In this document: positions 1 through 10,064 of the stretch, piece after piece | Layout of the letters: the number at the start of each line of letters is the position of its first letter | Position numbering within the stretch: position 1 is the first letter of the stretch | The notes under the pieces: model-generated | What the model saw: only the letters and a program-made list of their open reading frames with translations | Database searches by the model: none | Told to the model about the DNA's origin: nothing | Assembly: GCA_026225945.1 (NCBI GenBank) | Contig: JAMJFZ010002503.1 | Location: 1-64,000, forward strand | Reading direction: 5' to 3' | Length of the DNA stretch: 64,000 nucleotides | From: Cricetomys ansorgei | Lineage: Eukaryota > Chordata > Mammalia > Rodentia > Nesomyidae | Program-made: the position numbers and the translations under genes

Positions 1-369
1 AAGGCAGTCTTTCTATGAAGAAAGCCGGACAACTTCGGGCTTCTTACTCAGAGCGAAGGATATGGACTTCATTTCATTTTTTAAAAAAATTACAAGAACT
101 TTATCACAACAGGAAAGGTTATTCTTGTTTTTAATCATGAAGGAAATAGCGTTCAGTTGCTTGGGCTCTAGGAGATAGTACTGGCCAAGGCTTGCCATGA
201 ATTTAGTCCACACCTGGACAGTAGAAGGCCTGGGTATTGTTCACTCAGTTTTTAGTTCTTAGACTGAGTCCTGTGAAAGGCCCCGAGAACGATGGAGCCC
301 GCTCCGCCTGCCCGTCCTCTTCTGTCTGCTGCCTCCTGAGTCAGCCGCACTGGAAGAGCAGTGTGCTCA
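1..369. other. Unique sequence, no feature seen
   Basis: AT-rich at first, GC-richer after about 270. No recognisable repeat, exon or RNA gene. The last 100 bases may hold further, unreadable units of the 25-bp tandem array that follows. Confidence 0.5.
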
Positions 370-778
370 GTCGTCCCGAAAAGTGCCACGCAGAGCGCCA
401 CGAAAGTACTGTGTGTGGTCCCTGTGAAGGGTACCAAGTGCAGTCCCCATGAAGGATATTGTGCAAAGTCACCATGGAGAGAACTGAGCGCAGACACCGA
501 GGGGAGTTCCGAGTGCAGTGTGGTCCCCACACTGTGAAGTCATAAAGAGCACTGTGTAGAGCTCCATGAAGAGCTTGTGCAGCCACCGCAAAAGGCCCTG
601 TACACAGTTGCTCCTAAGCGTTCTGTGTGTGGTCGCTACAAACAGTACAGTGTACCGTCACTCCGAAGAGTACTGTGCATAGACACGGCCAAGAGTACTG
701 TGCACAATCACCATGCAGAGTACTGTGAACAGTCACCATGCAGAGTATTGTCATAGTCACCATGAGGATGAAGAGCCT
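370..778. repeat. Decayed 25-bp minisatellite
   Basis: About 16 units can be laid out by eye. The consensus is close to GTCACCATGAAGAGTACTG followed by TGCACA. Most units are 25 bp, with a few of 21-40 bp where indels have accumulated. The best preserved units are at about 658-775 and the oldest at the left end. Divergence between units is high, so the amplification is old. A MIR follows directly. Confidence 0.75.
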
Positions 779-782
779 TGTA

Positions 783-905
783 ATTACTCCCGCTCTCGCC
801 TTAGAACGTCTACGCCATATCCTAGCTGTGTGACGCTTCGCCTGAGGGTTTATGTCCCTTGCGTGTCCGTTTCTGTATTTGTAAGATGGGGTAATGACAG
901 AGCTC
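783..905 (+). mobile_element. MIR SINE remnant
   Basis: The core matches the MIR pattern in order: TAGCTGTGTGAC at about 823, then a CTTnnCCT-like stretch, then TTTGTAAGATGGGGTAATGA at 877-896 corresponding to the CATCTGTAAAATGGGGATAA part. MIR is a tRNA-derived SINE shared by all mammals. Orientation follows the known direction of this core. Confidence 0.7.
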
Positions 906-1210
906 AGTCAACAAGACTGTTGACTAGCAGCTTGGTTGGAGTGGGACTCGTGACTGTAAACTGCCCACACTTCAAGCACGCGGCACGCGGCCTGATAAGT
1001 TTGACGTATGCACACAGCCACGATGTAGGTGTCACTGCTAATGGAACAACAAACGAACACAAAGTCAAGGGTGTGGGTTCTCCTATCTTCCCTCATCCAC
1101 CCGTCTTGCCCCTCTTACCTCTAAAGGACCAGTTGTTTTGTGTCTCAGCTAATGAGTTTGTAGTTTCCAAACGTTCTCCTCCATGTTAGCATGCAGTTTG
1201 TGCTCCTTTA
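906..1210. other. Unique sequence, no feature seen
   Basis: Mixed-composition DNA between the MIR and the 24-bp array. It has an open frame on the plus strand, but no start context, splice sites or protein similarity that I recognise. Confidence 0.4.
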
Positions 1211-1572
1211 ACCTTGGGTCCCCTTGCTCATATGACCTTAGTCCCCTCTGCTCACATGACCTTGGTCCCCTCTGCTCACATGACCTTGGTCCCCTCCGCT
1301 CACATGACCTTGGTCCCCTCCGCTCACATGACCTTAGTCTCCTCTGTTCACATGACCTTGGTTCCCTCTGCTCACATGACCTTGGTCCCCTCCGTTCACA
1401 TGACCTTGGTCTCCTCCGCTCACATGACCTTAGTCTCCTCTGCTCACATGACCTTGGTCCCCTCCGCTCACATGACCTTGGTCCCCTCCGCTCACATGAC
1501 CTTAGTCTCCTCTGCTCACATGACCTTGGTCCCCTCCGCTGACATGACCTTGGTCCCCTCCGCTCACATGAC
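1211..1572. repeat. 24-bp x 15 minisatellite
   Basis: Fifteen head-to-tail copies of a 24-bp unit close to ACCTTGGTCCCCTCYGCTCA plus CATG. The phase is exact, since the CACATGAC core recurs every 24 bases. Variation is limited to a few positions (TTGG/TTAG, CCC/CTC, CTG/CCG). Because 24 is a multiple of 3 and the unit lacks stops, both strands show long artificial open frames here, such as a repeated SAHMTLVP. There are no spacers, so this is not a CRISPR-like array. Confidence 0.95.
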
Positions 1573-2100
1573 TGTTTTTGAGATTCACCCCCATTCTCGC
1601 ACATGTCAGAATCCCTAGCTTTTCATGGCCGAGTAGTCTTTCATCTCACGCTTGTTTCTTACCTACCCACCTGCTGATGCACACGTGTGCTAGTGACTTC
1701 CTATTATTATAAACAAAAGGCGTATGAACACGTGACTCTTACGGGGATGCGGACTCTTTTCTCCTGGGAACGTGCCCGGAAATGGCGTACCTGGGCTGGG
1801 TGTAATGGACCGCAGGCTGCTTTCCTAAGGGCGTGTGTGTTTCAGGTTCCCGAGAGCTCTGGTGTTGCTCAGACCCTTCCCACACCTTCCTCTACCCACT
1901 CCGCTTATTTCAAAATCATTGCTAGGCGAGGGTCACGTCAGCTGTGTTTCTAAAGGCAGGTGATGGTGGCGGTTTCCGCGCGCTTATGTGCTACTGTAAT
2001 GAATTTTATTTTCGAACCTTTGCCTATTTAAAACTTGGTTTGTGTTTTTGTTATCAAATTGTAAGTCTCCAACCGCAGACGCGATGTTGACTCCAGGCAT

Positions 2101-2263
2101 GTTTGTTTTGTTTTGCTTTTGGAGACAGGGTCTCACGACGTAGCTCCGGCTGGCCTGGAACTTGCTATCCGTGTAAACCAGGCTGGCCTCAGACTCAGCA
2201 GAGATATTTCTGCCTCTGCTGCCCAAGTGCTGGGATTAAAGGTGTGCGCCACCATGCTGGGCA
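2101..2263 (-). mobile_element. B1 SINE
   Basis: Antisense B1 with a T-rich tail complement at the left, then GAGACAGGGTCTCAC, GGCTGGCCTGGAAC, CAAGTGCTGGGATTAAAGG and the 5' end at CACCATGCTGGGC. B1 is a 7SL-derived rodent SINE. It is inserted in the old L1. Confidence 0.92.
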
Positions 2264-2344
2264 ACTAACTCTAGGTTTTTCATAAACGTCCCTTGTCAGA
2301 CTGAGGAATTTCTCTTCTATTTAGAATTTGCCAAGGATGTTCAG

Positions 2345-2548
2345 GGGTTGGGTTAACTTTCAGTTTTTATATACTCACTGGCCCTCAAGAAGTACAAATA
2401 ATGCAAAGAGGTTCTCTGCCCCCTTTATCCAAGTTCTCCCAATGAAAGCACAGTGCATCTCTATTGGACGTTATCAGTCCCGGAATACAGTGCCGTTCGT
2501 TCACTACAGATGTCAGTTGGAGCTCTGAGTTTTCACAATGGGCGGAGG
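2345..2548. mobile_element. Old repeat insert inside the L1, possibly L1M 3' UTR-like
   Basis: These roughly 200 bases interrupt the otherwise collinear L1 antisense match. Parts such as ACAAATAATGCAAAGAGGTTC and CCAAGTTCTCCCAATGAAA resemble a motif series found in old L1 3' regions. The assignment is tentative. Confidence 0.3.
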
Positions 2549-3263
2549 CTGGATGCTGTCATGGACCGAGATGATCATGTTATTTCTCCTCTCAAGAGCA
2601 TATTAGTTACCTTAATTAATTTTGGAATATGGAATCCATCTTTTACTCGAGTATGAAGCATTCTTATATATAACTGGGTTTGGTGTGCTTCTGTTTTGAG
2701 AAAGATTTTTAGCATACATGCTGGAAGAATATTGGCCGATAACTTCCTTTCCTTATATTGTCATTGCCTGGTTTTAGCATTAGAGAATGCTACATTCATT
2801 CATAAAGCCGGCGGGGACCATTCCGCCGTCTCCTGTGCTGGGGAACCAGCATTATTTCCTCTATAATGTTTGGTGGCATTCACGAGACACCTGGGCTGGC
2901 AAGTTTTTAAATACACATTTAATCTAGGTAAAAGTTTGTTTAGTGGTCCATATGGTTTTGCATGAGCTTGACACTTGTATTTTAAGGAATTGTCTGTTTC
3001 ATCGGAGCTGTCACATTTTAATAATTACCATAAAATTATCCCCACCCTCCCTTGCCGCACACCAGCTGTCTGTAGGACACGCAGTGTTGTGTTCTTCGTC
3101 GTTCTTGGTGATTCCGTCTCCAGTCTTTTCTTCAGTTTGCCAAAGGGCTACCCATTTGATTTTTGTTCTCCAAGAGCCGCTGGTGTCTCTCTCGGGGTCA
3201 CTGGGGATTGTTAGGAATCGCTACCATGCACTGTCTGCCACTAAGTCTTAGAAAATCTTCTTA

Positions 3264-3406
3264 GCCTGGAATGGTGGTGCGCACTTGTAATCCCGCGCAC
3301 AAGCAGCTGAGGCTGGACTGCGGAGTTTGAGGACATCTTGGGCTACCTAAGGAATTCCAGTCTAGCCTTGGGAGTGCAGCACTGAGCCATAATCTCAAAA
3401 CAAATA
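3264..3406 (+). mobile_element. B1 SINE, diverged
   Basis: Sense B1 starting GCCTGGAATGGTGGTGCGCA and ending in CATAATCTCAAAACAAA. It abuts an L1 3' end on its right, so the A-tail and the L1 junction cannot be separated exactly. Confidence 0.8.
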
Positions 3407-3409
3407 CTG

Positions 3410-3915
3410 CAAAACATCACACAGCCACTCTGGAAATCGGTGTGGAGATTCCGCACAAAGCTAGGAAGAGATCTAGCACCACGAGCTCCAGCTAGCCCAC
3501 TCCTGGGCACACACCCACAGGAGTCTCTGTCTCACCACAGAGACTCTCGCCCAGCCACGCTCTATTCACACAGCCGGGAAACGGAAGCAACCTAAATGTC
3601 CATCAGCTGGTGAACGGAAAATGAAAATATGGCATACACCCGGTGGAATAGTATTTGGCGGTTACGAGAAATGAAATTACAAAATTCGAAGGTGGATGGA
3701 TGGAGCTGGAAATAATCATTCCGAGTCAGCTCCAGAAAGACAGACGTCATGTTTTCTCTCGCTTGTGGATACCATCTTTGAATCTTTAGATGTGTGCTTC
3801 ACTTGGAAATACCCACAGAAGTCAGAAATTAGTCAGAGGACATGGCGACGGCTCTCCAGGAGAGGATACAATGCACGGCTGACGGCGGAGTTCTCCACGC
3901 TTCTCAGGGTGTGAA
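3410..3915 (+). mobile_element. Rodent L1 3' end (ORF2 tail plus start of 3' UTR)
   Basis: The sequence follows the end of rodent L1 ORF2: GCCACTCTGGAAATCGGTGT at 3425, GGAAGCAACCTAAATGTCCA near 3583, GGTGGATGGATGGAGCTGGA near 3692, then 3' UTR-type sequence. It is 5'-truncated and has many stop codons. Divergence is moderate, younger than the L1M copy upstream. Confidence 0.7.
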
Positions 3916-4209
3916 GGAGGTCCGGGGTGAGTGAGCTGAGGCCAGGGCCCTCGGGAAGCGCTGCTGCTTCCCAGCAGACCGCTCTGGCGGGAGCCATTTC
4001 TGCCTCATACTCTTGGTTCAGCTGCCGTGGGCAGTGTGGGGTGTTCCCAGTGCCTCATCCTTACGCCCAGACCCACAGTCACCCATTGTCACCCCCTCCT
4101 TTGAAGCCCCTCTTGCACCTCAGTCTCTGAGGCCCTCCCACAGGAGGGTGTGTCTCCTCTCATTAAAGTTTTACAGACCCCTGGAGTTGCTTCCTCAGAA
4201 GCTTCCTGG
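3916..4209. other. Unique GC-rich sequence
   Basis: C-rich, with short open frames only. No repeat or exon recognised. Confidence 0.4.
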
Positions 4210-4312
4210 TTCTTGAGGCAGTGTCTGGCTGTGAAGCCCTGGCTGATTATGAAGTCAGAATCCTCCTGTCTCATCCTCCTATTGATTCAAGCACGCGCCA
4301 CCACACCCAGCT
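4210..4312 (-). mobile_element. B1-like SINE, old
   Basis: Diverged antisense B1 or proto-B1: GAGGCAGTGTCTGGCTGTGA, then CAAGCACGCGCCACCACACC and CCAGCT at the 5' end. The GGGATTA box is partly lost. Confidence 0.6.
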
Positions 4313-6240
4313 CCCTTGCTGTTATTTACTCCCCGCAGAGTGATCCTTTCAAGACGCAGAACAACCCTGCCCGAATTTCCTAAGTGCAAGGTTTACACGT
4401 GTGTGCGACTGCTTAACGCAGTATATGCTGGTTTCTTGCGCACGTTGTGCCTTGACCACCCCGGTGGTACTCACTTGGCTAAGCCATCCTCCCGTTTAAA
4501 TTCCATTCGGAACCCTCTGAGGCTGCAAGTTCAAGCTACCCAGTGTCACCAGAGCTGCTCTTTATTTCACAGAGAGCACAGAGAAGGTCAGAAGGGACTT
4601 CCCGTACGCTCCCAACTGTGCCTGGAAGCTCCCGTTCCCTTGCCCCGACTTGGAGTGCTGCTTGTAACTGAATTTCTGAGGCCTGTTCTCTTGTCCCAAC
4701 TGCCCCTAACTTGTAGCAGATTCCCACTGTGTCCCCCTTTTTTTTAACCCTCTAGCTCTAAAAAGGTAGAAAGAAAGGAGAGAAATCTTCACCACTCTTG
4801 CAGGCGGCTTTAAAAGATAGAAAGAGAAAGAACAAGAACTCCACTGCCCTTTTTGGCTGTCCGTAGCTTAGAGACCAGCGGCTGCTAGCGCCTCTCAAGC
4901 CATCCCACCAACCGCCACCACCTCCTTTATAGCCTGAGCTGTTCCCAGAAGTCCAAGCAGCGTGTAACCATAAGGAGAACTGCACAGGACAGAAAACCTC
5001 TTGGCAAAGCGTCCTGCCACACCCAACAGCGAGTCCACTCTCTAGCCGGTCTGCCTGAGGAGCACGCCTTGCTCTGGGTCAGTGGGTAGCTGTCTGGATG
5101 ACGGACACACTTCCCCCTCCTTGGTATTGGGTCCCATTTCTTTCCAGCTGCCTAGGGTGTTCTGAATACCGCTTGGCTGCCCATCAGACTCATTTCTCCT
5201 TCTCGACTGGATCGCTCTGCTCAACACAGAGCAGTCTCTGGTGGCGCCTATTAAAGAGGGAACCAAAGCCTCCCTAAGAACTCAGCAGTCTCTCCTGTGC
5301 CTTCAGTGGGTTGGTATCTGCGGCTGCCTTCATGTCAGCTCCCTTTGTTCCTCACCCCACCCCCAACTCACCCCACCCCCAAAACACATGCTCGGCTCAC
5401 TAAATCGAAGGCTTGTATCTCTGTCCTCAATGTATCACCACCGTCAGCTTTTGGCATACCAGCCTCCTCTTCCTGTCACAGCAGCTGTCTCCTGGTCTCC
5501 GCTGTGGCCACCTCTCTGTGTCACCCCCTGTGTGGCTCCTGTTGTCCTGACCTTTTGAGGCAGAGGCGCCCAGGGTTCCCTCGGGGATGTCTCCCTAACT
5601 TCCTGGCCACCCCTCCAGTCTCTTCTTCTGATGCAGGTCCTGACCACAGAGTTCCAGCTCTAGCCCCAACTGTCCCTGAGCTTCGGACTCACCGACACCC
5701 TTGGATGTCAAGCCTGCATGGCAGACGCCTGCACTTGCTATGTCCCCTGCCTGCACTTGGACTCTTCCATGCTTCCTCCTGGGCTCTGTGCCTCCACCTG
5801 CTGAGCAGGTCCAGGTCCGGGCACGGGACCTCTGTGGTTCCCTGCTCTGGCCCTGTTCAACACTGGGATTCAGCGAGGATTTTCAGAACAGATAGATTTG
5901 GGCCCGTGCCCTTGACTCCCAAACATAAAAAACCTTTAATATTAATTTAGCTCCTTTAATATTAATTTAAAATCCAGAAATTAAATATGATGACTGGAAA
6001 GAAACAAATCACCATTGAAACGTGCATTTTTATGGTTAATAATTATTATAAAAAGAATTTATGTGGATTTTGAAAATTCACGCTGGACAGACATGATTAA
6101 CAGAACGTGGGAGATCGCCGCCCTCCCGTCTCCTCGCTTCTAGTTCTTCCCTGACACCATCTGCAGCGTCTCTGCCGCCAATTTTATGTATGCATTTCTC
6201 TGCGTATATAAAATATGCATGTTGTATGTTTGTGCAGTCA
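4313..6240. other. Unique sequence; AT-rich block at 5930-6110
   Basis: 4313-5900 is pyrimidine-rich unique DNA with long but unconvincing open frames (for example plus strand 5297-5950, low-complexity Pro/Ser/Leu). 5930-6110 changes abruptly to AT-rich DNA with a short direct duplication (CCTTTAATATTAATTTA at about 5933 and 5953) and several ATTA-type motifs. It could be a conserved non-coding element, which cannot be tested here. Confidence 0.4.
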
Positions 6241-6546
6241 AGAGGTAGGGAGGTAACTTAGTTGGTAAAGTGATTAACATACAGGCGTGAGGTTCTGAGT
6301 TCAGATCCCCAGCACTCATGTTAAAAGCCAGGCACGGCAGTGCAGACCCATGAACACCCTGTCCTGGGAGCTGAGACAGGATTCCTGAGACTTGCTGGCC
6401 AAAGAGCCTGGCAGAACCGGTGAGTTCCTGGTTTGGGGAGAGACCGTGTCTCAAAAAATAATGTTGGGAGTGATTGTGAAAGATACCTGACATCACTCCC
6501 TGGCTTCCGCATACACGCATGTACAGGCACATACACATGGGCGTGT

Positions 6547-6547
<1 letters not shown>
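6241..6547 (+). mobile_element. B4/RSINE1 SINE
   Basis: Full-length pattern: head with GTTCTGAGTTCAGATCCCCA, middle AAAGCCAGGCACGGCAGTGC, then GAGACCGTGTCTCAAAAAAT and the TGTGAAAGATACCTGACATC tail. It ends in a CA microsatellite. RSINE1/B4 is a composite ID/B1-derived rodent SINE. Confidence 0.85.

Positions 6548-6585
<38 letters not shown>
6548..6585. repeat. (CA)19 microsatellite
   Basis: Pure dinucleotide run on the 3' tail of the RSINE1. Confidence 0.97.
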
Positions 6586-6588
<3 letters not shown>

Positions 6589-6712
6589 AGTGTCAGGCTT
6601 GGAACCAAGCCCACCTGTCCCAGATTACAGCTTCTTCACCCCATGCTTGCACATCCTTGATGGGGAGCTGAGTTTGCAGGAAAGTTTTCTATAGGAGCTA
6701 GTAACCTGCCAG

Positions 6713-6957
6713 CCTCCTGCCCTCCTTCCTTCCCTCCCTCTCTCCCTCCCTCCCTCCCTTTTCTCTTCCTCTCTCTTTCTCTCTTTCTTTCCCCCTCTTT
6801 TTATCTTTCTTTTTCCTTCCTTCCTTCCTTCCTTCCTTCCTTCCTTCCTTCCTTCCTTCCTTCCTGCCTTCCTGCCTTCCTGCCTTCCTGCCTTCCTGCC
6901 TTCCTGCCTTCCTGCCTTCCTCACTCCCTCCCCCCTCCCTCCCTTCCTCCCTCCTCC
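6713..6957. repeat. Pyrimidine tract with (CCTT)n and (CCTTCCTG)n
   Basis: Almost purely C/T for 245 bases. Irregular CCCT/CTTT comes first, then a perfect CCTT array at about 6814-6864, then an 8-bp CCTTCCTG array to about 6919, then CCCTCC. On the minus strand this is GGAA-repeat DNA. Such mirror-like purine/pyrimidine tracts can form triplex (H-DNA). Confidence 0.95.
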
Positions 6958-7033
6958 AGTGCTGGGGAGGAGGCATAGGTCCTGTAAATCTCTGGATTCG
7001 TGTTCACCATTGAACTACCCCCTGAGCCAGGAC
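6958..7033 (-). mobile_element. ID/B4-like SINE fragment
   Basis: Resembles an antisense ID: GTGCTGGGGAGGAGGCATAG at the left, then TTGAACTACCCCCTGAGCCA, equivalent to the CTGAGCTACACCCCCAGCC 5' end. Diverged. The pyrimidine tract probably grew on its tail. Confidence 0.5.
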
Positions 7034-8265
7034 TGCATTTTTAACCACAGAAGGCACCTGACTAATAAGTTACTAAGACAGGTCCCCCCTGAGGAAGGGG
7101 TGCTCTGACACAGACATAAACTTAACAGTGGATTGACTCTCTCCAGAGTCACACGCTCCCTGCCCTTTCTCTCACCCTTACCCAACTCCACAGGGTCACC
7201 CTGGCTCTCTGACACCCTCCTTTCTGTGGCTGTGTTTCTGCACTATTGAGGAGGAGGAGGGAGGGAGACCTGTCTCCTGAGCAGCACCCCGGAGAATAAG
7301 CGACAGGTCCCCGGTGGTTTGTTATGTACGCAGTAAACATTGCGGACAGCTTCATCAACTGTCTGTCAAACTCAACGCTGGCTTCTCTGAAACTGAATTT
7401 CAGTGGAAAGGGGGGAAAACACAACACAACAAAACAAAGCTATCTATGGAGATTCTCCTGACGTTCCACTTGGTTAGTGTGCTTGCGATGCACACTGTAG
7501 CAAAGCTTTAATATAATTAAATTTTAAATTCCATGTAGATTCTAGCGGGTAGGCAGATGTACCGGTGTGTTAAACTTTATGTCGCTTGAAAATGGTTTTC
7601 AAGTACATCAGAGGGAGACCATCCAGCTGTAAAATTATCTGCTTTATGACGCCACATCATGGCTCTGATCTTTTTCTTTTAATTAAAAATGTACCTTAAA
7701 GTTAAACCACCCCTGCTCTCAGCTACCTTTTCGTCTCGTTCTTAAAATTTACTGACAGAAGACGAAGGATCGCGCCTGTTTTCTAGACCCGGGGCAATGT
7801 TTGTCCAGGACACAACATCTCCCATGCCACGCTAATTGGAGGAGGGCCCTCGTCTGTCTGGTCCATCTGACATTGTCCAGGATGGAGGCTGTGGGTGGCC
7901 AAACCTTCTCCTAGTCATTCCAGAAATCAAAAGAGCCACAGAATTCTGCACAAGCAGGAGAGGGGGGTGGGGGTAGGGCCTGCCTGGTGTCTCCCGACTT
8001 GGCCGAGTGTGCAGGGCTTCGGCTGGCTGCCCTGTGTGCGGACACCAGGCCTTCTGCGGATTTTCTGCATATTCCTGCCAATGCCCTTCTCACTGAGCTT
8101 CCAGTGTCTGAGAGGGGAATGGCATTCCTTTAATCTGAGATCCCATCTTTTATTTTTGTTTTCCCCAAGTATAGACAGTTGTTGTCAGATGAGACTCACC
8201 AGACACAGACCATTATCACAGCCAGGATCCCAGCTTCTTCCTGGAGGGCTAGGAAGATGCTGGAC
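7034..8265. other. Unique sequence; AT-rich 7490-7760
   Basis: No repeat or exon recognised. 7490-7760 is AT-rich and looks single-copy. The flanks are GC-richer. Confidence 0.4.
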
Positions 8266-8523
8266 CAGTGCTTCTCAACCTTCCTAATGCGGCAACCCTT
8301 TAATGCAGTTCCTCGTGTTGTGGCGACCTCTAGCCATAAAATTACTTTTGTTGTGACTTTATATTTGCTACTTTGTAAAAGCCACTTTTTGTTGCTACTT
8401 CATAATTTGCTACTGTTATAAACTGTAATTTAGACATCTGATATGCAGGTGGTCTTAGGTGACCCCTGTGGAAGGGTCGTTTGACTGCAAAAGGAGTCAT
8501 GACCCACAGGTTGAGAACCACTG
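8266..8523. mobile_element. URR1-like non-autonomous hAT element
   Basis: Complete element of 258 bp bounded by terminal inverted repeats CAGTGCTTCTCAACCT and AGGTTGAGAACCACTG. The internal sequence fits the rodent repeat URR1: GCAGTTCCTCGTGTTGTGGC, repeated TTGCTACTT motifs, and GTCTTAGGTGACCCCTGTGG. It has no coding capacity; transposase would have come from a Charlie-type hAT. No clear 8-bp target duplication is preserved. Confidence 0.85.
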
Positions 8524-8582
8524 TACCAGTGCGTGGCATCCAGGATGTGGCCTTTGTAGAGGAGGGAAGGGATGTTTAATCA

Positions 8583-8679
8583 GGGGCGGGGGAGATGGCT
8601 GAGCCACTAACGTGTTTGCTACATGTTCAGGAAGAGCTCAGTTCATATCCCAACCGCCTATGTAAGAAGCTGGATGTGG
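8583..8679 (+). mobile_element. B4/RSINE1 SINE, 5' part (interrupted)
   Basis: Head of an RSINE1 (GGGGGAGATGGCTGAGCCAC, then TATGTAAGAAGCTGGATGTGG). The match breaks off at 8679 and resumes at 8916. Confidence 0.75.
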
Positions 8680-8915
8680 CTCTGGAGAGAAGGCTCGGTG
8701 GTTAAGAACACTAGCCGTGCAATCTTGAGGACTGGGGTTCGGAACTGGGTGCGTTATATAAGAATCCAGGCACCCTAGAAACACCCATGACTGCAGCTTT
8801 CAGGGATGTGACACCCTTGTCTGGTAACCATACCCCCCCACATATATGTACACACAATCACACAGTCACACACACACATACAAATACATAAATAAAACAA
8901 AGTTTAAAAAATTAA
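8680..8915 (+). mobile_element. B3-like SINE nested in RSINE1
   Basis: Starts CTCTGGAGAGAAGGCTCGGT and GGTTAAGAACACTAG, the B2/B3 tRNA-derived head. It then has a B3-like GATGTGACACCCTTGTCTGG part, a CA-rich stretch and an ATAAATAAAACAAAG tail. It splits the RSINE1 in two. Confidence 0.7.
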
Positions 8916-9158
8916 GTGTGAGGATGTCTGCCTGTAATTGCAGTGGAGAGGAGATAGAGAAATGGAGATTCCAGCAGCTCACTGGCCAGCCAGGCCAGCT
9001 GAATCAGGGAGCTTCCAGTTCAGTGAGAGGCCTTGCTTCAATACATGAGATGGGGAATGATACAGGAAGATACCCAGCATAGACTGCTCCCCTTCACCAT
9101 GCATGTACACATATGTGCACCACACACACATACAGGCATACACCACACCACACACACG
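8916..9158 (+). mobile_element. B4/RSINE1 SINE, 3' part
   Basis: Continuation of the interrupted RSINE1: CTGGCCAGCCAGGCCAGCTG, then TTCAGTGAGAGGCCTTGCTT, a GATACAGGAAGATACCCAGC segment and a CA-rich tail. Confidence 0.75.
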
Positions 9159-9729
9159 CTAAAAAGAGGTATGTTTAACCTTATTTAAGCATGACACACT
9201 GTATGTATAAAAATGCCGTGTTACCTGGAACAGGTACGGAGGTACCACATGACCTCCTGAGGCACCCTGGGTACTGCTTCTCCCAGACCGACCCCGGCTG
9301 TGACCCTGTAACAGCTGTCAGCCAAGAAGTGTCACTGTGTTCTTGAGTTTGGGTCTCACCAGGTGTCTAGCAAGGAGCCTGGCTCAGTGAGCACGGGATA
9401 CATCATTGGTGGTTAGTGAGAGGGCGAGTATGTGCTCGCCCTGGAAGACCTTCTCGAGGATGCTTCTGCAACCTCCCAACGGGAAAGGAAAGAAGCAGTA
9501 CCTTACAAGCCCCAGAAGACCTGTCTGGCATCAGATCTATGACAACTCCATTTTTGCAAAACAGGGGAGCTCCTCCTGGAGAAGGGGGGTCTGCCGAGTC
9601 CCAGCAGGGAGTCTCCCTCCTACTTCTGTTCTTCCCAGGAGTCTGATTGCTTGCACCTCGCCTTCCTCTGCTGGGTTGGGCCCAGCCTTCACTGCATGGA
9701 TGTGGCATGTCTTGGTGCCCGTGTCACTG
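9159..9729. other. Unique sequence, no feature seen
   Basis: Mixed composition, short open frames only. Confidence 0.4.
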
Positions 9730-10064
9730 TATCAGTTCCTTTGCTGCTGCTGTGATGAAACACCATGGCGGGGGCAGCTTATACCTAAAGAGTTTACTTG
9801 GGCTTACCATTCCAGCGGTTATATTCTGTCACGGTGCGGAAGTATGGCCATAAGCTGTAGGCACGGCGGTATGAGAGCTTGCATTTGACACCATCAAACA
9901 CAAGCATGAAGTGGAGTGCGACTGTGAACACTCAAAGCCCAGTGATGAATTCCCTCTAACAAGGCTCCACTTCCCAAAGACTCCACAACCACACGAACAG
10001 CACCACCCACTGGTGACCAAGCAGTCAAATGCCCAAGACCATGGGGGACATTTATCACAGTCAT
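9730..10064 (-). mobile_element. MaLR-type LTR
   Basis: Antisense of a rodent MaLR LTR (MT/ORR1 group): GCTGCTGTGATGAAACACCATGG near the 3' end, then CTCAAAGCCCAGTGATGAAT, AAGGCTCCACTTCCCAAAGA and GACCATGGGGGACATTT at the 5' end. No internal retroelement sequence is adjacent, so it is probably a solo LTR. The subfamily is not resolved. Confidence 0.65.

Larger units (their letters stand above)
1577..3225 (-). mobile_element. Ancient L1 (L1M-type) remnant, minus strand, split by a B1
   Basis: Reading the plus strand gives the antisense of old mammalian L1 in the correct order. The ORF2 C-terminal part comes first (ATGGCCGAGTAGT at about 1627; CCTTTGCCTATTTAAAA at 2018), with a B1 at 2101-2263. 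Then come reverse-transcriptase-region motifs (TAGGTTTTTCATAAACG at 2272, GAGATGATCATGTTATTTCT at 2570, ATATTGGCCGATAACTTCC at 2729, AAGGAATTGTCTGTTTCATC at 2984). Between the left and right parts the middle of ORF2 is missing, with the B1 sitting at that junction. It has no open frame. Confidence 0.7.

Noticed and set aside
1211..1572. CRISPR-like array
   Set aside because: Units are contiguous with no spacers, and the DNA is mammalian.
1149..1618. Repeated-peptide protein encoded by the 24-bp array
   Set aside because: Open in three overlapping frames on two strands simply because the unit is 24 bp and stop-free.
5297..5950. 217-codon plus-strand frame
   Set aside because: C/T-rich DNA giving Pro/Ser/Leu without domains; competing frames on the same stretch.
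8258..8531. Perfect 8-bp target duplication around the URR1 element
   Set aside because: The apparent ACCAGTG repeat on both sides overlaps the CAGTG terminus, so it cannot be counted as a clean duplication.
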